A stretch of DNA of 18,263 bases from Cyanobacteria bacterium UBA2855 (lineage in GTDB: Bacteria > Cyanobacteriota > Vampirovibrionia > Gastranaerophilales > Gastranaerophilaceae). The notes beneath the pieces are model-generated. The model had not been told where the DNA came from and searched no databases. It saw nothing but the letters and a program-made list of their open reading frames with translations. Position 1 is the stretch's first letter. The number at the start of each line of letters is the position of its first letter. Shown here in pieces: positions 14,973 through 18,263 of the stretch. The translations under genes and the position numbers were made by a program. The stretch spans positions 1 to 18,263 of the forward strand of contig DEFJ01000028.1 of assembly GCA_002350725.1 (NCBI GenBank), read 5' to 3'.

Positions 14973-15016
14973 CTATTTAACCCTCTTTACTATTCACGAC
15001 TTTTAAATAGATGGAA
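14967..15016 (-). promoter_or_regulatory. Perfect 14-bp inverted repeat over the methylase start codon
   Basis: Arms 14967-14980 and 15003-15016 are exact reverse complements, with a 22-nt loop. In the minus-strand mRNA the downstream arm contains the methylase ATG and the loop contains AAAGAGGG, so folding would hide the start codon while leaving the Shine-Dalgarno exposed. The upstream arm begins 2 nt after the helicase stop codon. No U-tract follows, so it is not an ordinary terminator. The DNA form could equally be an operator. Confidence 0.6.
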
Positions 15017-15018
15017 TA

Positions 15019-18000
15019 CTAAATAAGCAACATTTCAGAAAGTATTATTTCTCTTTGTTTGTTATCGGTTTTCTTTGTTTCCCTTTTATTTGTCAAATAT
15101 GTATCGGCAATATTATTTTTTACGCTTTTATATACATCTAAACTATCCATGGTCTTGGATATTTCATCTTTAATATTTTTGCTTGCTTCTTTAGGAGCTA
15201 GTCCTTGTTCATATAATGCCAAAACTTTCTTCAAATAATCTTCTTGAGAATCAGTTAAACGTCCTTCTTTTATTGCATATTCTATTCTTAACTTCACTTC
15301 TCGTTCGTTTGATGAACCACCTTTTTGCGGAGTAATTATTTCTTCATCTTCACTCGATTTATTGAATTGAGTTTTATTAAAATCTAATAAATCATAATAT
15401 TCTCGATTTATTTTTTGTTTTTCACAATCTGGTTTACATTCAAAGAACTTAACAGCATCATCAAAACCTAAATCCTCGAATTTGTTGCCGTCAGTAATAT
15501 AAATCTTTTTAAGTGCACCTTTTCTAAAGAAGGTAATTAATGCATTTTTCTCAACATCAAATCCTTTTTGTTTATTATATATGCGTGCTGTTCTAGCTTT
15601 TTTAGGTAAATACTTAATTTTATTAAATAGTTCTATGTCATTATCTCTAATATTTTCAAGAATGTTGATATATTTTAATTCTGTATTTTCTGCAATATCA
15701 TCTTCATTATATGTGTCTTTATTAGTGATTTTGTCATAGAATTTTTCACCGAAAAGTTTATGGTTTGTTGTCTCTTCCTCTTCTGTCAAATATTTCGCAT
15801 CTTCTCCAAGAGTTTCATGGAATGCCTGAATTTTTGCCTTGATATTATTTTCAAGGTTTAATTCATTATCAGCAGTTTTTGTGGGGAAGATATTATATAT
15901 ATGAATTTTATCAAATTTTGTTCCTACACGATTAACACGACCAACCCTTTGCAATACCCTTGTCGGATTCCAAGGAAGGTCATAGTTAATAATTATGTTT
16001 GACCTATGAAGATTTATACCTTCTGCCAGTACATCAGTTGTAATTAAAATTTTTATTTCATCTGATTTCTCTTCATTTTTTGGGTCGTAATTTTCATGAA
16101 TCAGCATCTTTGCTTTATTAGGGGATATAGATTCTCCACCATGCCTGCAAACACCACTGGAATAGAATAAAACAGAATTATCATAATCTTTTTCTAAAGA
16201 ATTATATAAATCTAAACCTGTTTCCATTGATTCTGTAAAAACTAGGATTCTTTGTCCCTTTAGATTTGAGTCTGTTTTTAATACTTTTAAAAATTGTTCC
16301 TTTTTTAAATCTACTGGAATTTTAGACCATTTATCCCGCATCCAATAAAGAATATTCAAATCAAAAGTTAAATTATCTCTAAATACAGGATTGAATTGCT
16401 CTTTAGCATATGTTTTTGATTTTGAATCCTTTTCAAGCTCTTTTATTAAATCTTCTTCATTATCATTATCAAGATATTCAAAGATGTCTATTTTCTTACT
16501 TATATAAACAGTTCCGTTATCATACATATTTATAAATGATTCATATGATTTTATAAATCTGTTTATTGTTTGTAAAAATGCATAACGACTACTTTCTAAA
16601 CGTTTTACAAGCATTGTTTTCATAAACCCTACAAGGTTTCTTTCTTGGGTTTGTGCAAAATCAGTTAATTTATATTCTTTTAATAAATTGTTCCCTGGTT
16701 GATATCTGGCAAATGTGAAATCTTTTAGTTTACTTATTGTTTGTTCAAATATTCCATCAATTTCATCATCAAATTGATAAACTATTCTGTGTGGTTCATC
16801 TACTTCTGGGAATGTTAAACCTTGTTTTTTGATATCCTGTTTAAAATACTCTTTTACATCTTGTCTTGTACGTCTAATCATTATGTATTTAAGGATTCTA
16901 TTTCGTACAGTTTTTGAGACTTTTTTAACTTCTTCAAAATATTCTGGAGTCCCTTTATCAAGTTGTTTCAACTTATTTCTTGCCGAGATAAAAAATCCTT
17001 CTAAATTTTTCATCCCAGGTATATCACTATCTTTTGAAGGCTGAAAAAGTTTTATTAACGGATAAAAATCATATATTGAATTATTTAGAGGGGTAGCAGT
17101 AATTAAGATTACTTTTTTGCCAAAACAAATTTCATGTAATAACTTATATTGAGCAGTATTTTCATTACGAAATCTATGTGCTTCATCAACAAAGATATAT
17201 TGATAATCATCGTATCCTTTTTTCTTTATTTGCTCTAATTTCCCTAAAGATTCTACCGTAGCACTTCTTACACCAAAATCAAATATTGCATCCTTCCACG
17301 AATCCATAATTGGAGGAGGGCATATAACAAGTTTCTTACCTGGTAAATTTTGCATATACATTGCTGCAATATATGTTTTACCGAGTCCGACAACATCAGC
17401 AATAAATGCGCCATTGTACGCATCCACAATTTCTGAAAGAGTTCTTACAGCTTCATGTTGATACTCCAACTTCATAAAATCTTTAGGAAGGTGTATATCA
17501 AGACTCTCTTTTTTTGCTAAATTATCCTTAAAATACTCATATAAGAACTTCAAATAAAGCTCATACGGAGAAATTTCATCATTAAGCCAAGTTTTATTTT
17601 TTATAGTATCAATGTATACTGCGGATAAATCTACTGCATCTTTCCACAATGCTTCAAATTTATTTAAAGCATATTTTACATCCGAATTATTTTTTAATTC
17701 TACATTAAATTCATATTGAGAATTTAAGCCTGATTCGGAAAAATTGCTAGAACCAGTAATTACTCTCCCATAATCTCTATCATCTTCTTGAAATCTGCTT
17801 ATATAAACTTTTGCGTGTATGTTATAACTGGGATATGCTTTAATTTCTAGCTTCCCAGATTTTAAAAACTCTATAAACTTATATATACCTTCTTCAACAA
17901 AATAATTATCTTCAGATTTATATAATTCATCGACAATATAGCTTGAAAAATATTCTTTTGCTTTTGAATGGGATTCAAAATTTAGCTTTTCTTGTTTAAC

Positions 18001-18240
18001 ACTTTCAACTATTTCAACAGCTTTTTTATCAGCATTTAATCCAACTAATATTCTGATTTTATCAATATTTTCAAAGTCTTTATATAGTCTATAGAAACCA
18101 CTCGTTCTAAAATAACCTACCAATATATCAAAATATTTAACATCCTTTAGTGTTCTTTTAAAGCGGTCTTCCAGCTTTTGACCATCTTCATTTGTAAAAA
18201 AAGTTAAGTCATTAATATCTTCTGTTTGCGTAAAAACCAT
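15019..18240 (-). CDS. PLD-nuclease/SNF2-family helicase of a defence module
   Basis: 1073 residues, three parts. N-terminal phospholipase-D-like nuclease (about 15-200): FFTNEDGQKLEDRFKRTLKD, then the HxK motif IHAKVYI (141-147) and GSSNFSES (163-170). One HKD motif is seen, so a dimer would complete the site, as in BfiI-type nucleases. SF2/SNF2 motor: Walker A DVVGLGKTY (282-290), DEAH (352-355), TATPLNNS (381-388), TTDVLAEGINLH (734-745) and QRVGRVNRVG (764-773). The Lys/Glu-rich C-terminal part (about 800-1073) is not recognised. Expected role: ATP-driven movement on DNA with cleavage of unmodified invaders, paired with the methylase 46 bp downstream. The start has AGGA 13 nt upstream. 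The frame stays open to the window edge, though the N-terminus looks complete for the family. DrmD of DISARM is a relative, but drmA and drmB are not seen. Confidence 0.92.
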   Translation of the reverse strand: MVFTQTEDINDLTFFTNEDGQKLEDRFKRTLKDVKYFDILVGYFRTSGFYRLYKDFENIDKIRILVGLNADKKAVEIVESVKQEKLNFESHSKAKEYFSSYIVDELYKSEDNYFVEEGIYKFIEFLKSGKLEIKAYPSYNIHAKVYISRFQEDDRDYGRVITGSSNFSESGLNSQYEFNVELKNNSDVKYALNKFEALWKDAVDLSAVYIDTIKNKTWLNDEISPYELYLKFLYEYFKDNLAKKESLDIHLPKDFMKLEYQHEAVRTLSEIVDAYNGAFIADVVGLGKTYIAAMYMQNLPGKKLVICPPPIMDSWKDAIFDFGVRSATVESLGKLEQIKKKGYDDYQYIFVDEAHRFRNENTAQYKLLHEICFGKKVILITATPLNNSIYDFYPLIKLFQPSKDSDIPGMKNLEGFFISARNKLKQLDKGTPEYFEEVKKVSKTVRNRILKYIMIRRTRQDVKEYFKQDIKKQGLTFPEVDEPHRIVYQFDDEIDGIFEQTISKLKDFTFARYQPGNNLLKEYKLTDFAQTQERNLVGFMKTMLVKRLESSRYAFLQTINRFIKSYESFINMYDNGTVYISKKIDIFEYLDNDNEEDLIKELEKDSKSKTYAKEQFNPVFRDNLTFDLNILYWMRDKWSKIPVDLKKEQFLKVLKTDSNLKGQRILVFTESMETGLDLYNSLEKDYDNSVLFYSSGVCRHGGESISPNKAKMLIHENYDPKNEEKSDEIKILITTDVLAEGINLHRSNIIINYDLPWNPTRVLQRVGRVNRVGTKFDKIHIYNIFPTKTADNELNLENNIKAKIQAFHETLGEDAKYLTEEEETTNHKLFGEKFYDKITNKDTYNEDDIAENTELKYINILENIRDNDIELFNKIKYLPKKARTARIYNKQKGFDVEKNALITFFRKGALKKIYITDGNKFEDLGFDDAVKFFECKPDCEKQKINREYYDLLDFNKTQFNKSSEDEEIITPQKGGSSNEREVKLRIEYAIKEGRLTDSQEDYLKKVLALYEQGLAPKEASKNIKDEISKTMDSLDVYKSVKNNIADTYLTNKRETKKTDNKQREIILSEMLLI

Positions 18241-18263
18241 ATAATCATATATTCCTAAATTAC

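Noticed and set aside
14967..15016. Intrinsic terminator between helicase and methylase
   Set aside because: The stem is AT-rich and is not followed by a U-tract on the transcribed strand; the start codon of the next gene lies inside it.
15019..18240. Full DISARM or BREX system
   Set aside because: Only a SNF2 helicase with PLD domain and a methylase are seen. The hallmark genes drmA/drmB or pglZ/brxC are not in the window, though they could lie beyond its right edge.

Overview
The window is AT-rich, gene-dense bacterial DNA using the standard code. A type V autotransporter at the left edge implies an outer membrane. AT-richness, a class II GalT and Asn/Thr/Gly-rich autotransporters together would fit a gut Gastranaerophilales/Vampirovibrionia-like bacterium, but this taxonomic guess is weak and no marker gene is present to settle it.

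Left part (1-5792) looks like host chromosome. It holds the 3' part of an autotransporter adhesin-like gene with an unusual Lys-rich tail after its barrel, a stand-alone galT-like gene with a substitution in the active-site motif, a broken tRNA-Ile-like copy, an intact tRNA-Ile(GAT) and a clear intrinsic terminator.

At 5793-6083 gene-free DNA carries an unusual arrangement: three TTGCAC(T/C) heptamers facing three AGTGCAA heptamers, with starts at multiples of 10 bp, around a small palindromic dispersed repeat. Next come a leftward HNH-like Cys/His protein (6084-7193) and a rightward, translationally coupled Mu-type transposition cassette (7293-10635): DDE transposase, MuB-like AAA ATPase, a winged-helix plus recombinase-core-binding-like protein, and a DUF1804/small-terminase-like HTH protein. 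Phage late genes are absent, so this looks like a truncated Mu-like prophage or a Mu-type transposon.

The right part (10640-18240) is all on the minus strand. In transcription order it has a PLD-nuclease/SNF2 helicase, an Eco57I-like N6-adenine methylase, a 73-residue unknown protein, then two newly delimited small genes (55 aa acidic, 59 aa two-helix membrane protein) behind their own promoter, and a secreted protein made of six copies of a 20-21-residue repeat. The helicase and methylase form a two-gene restriction-modification-like defence module. Between them lies a perfect 14-bp inverted repeat whose downstream arm contains the methylase start codon while its loop contains the Shine-Dalgarno sequence, suggesting translational or operator control of methylase relative to helicase. 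The methylase gene also carries, in frame, a relative of the intergenic palindrome at 5948-5971, with a compensatory base-pair change between the two copies.

Taken together, positions 5793 to 18240 read as an accessory/defence island next to a tRNA gene.
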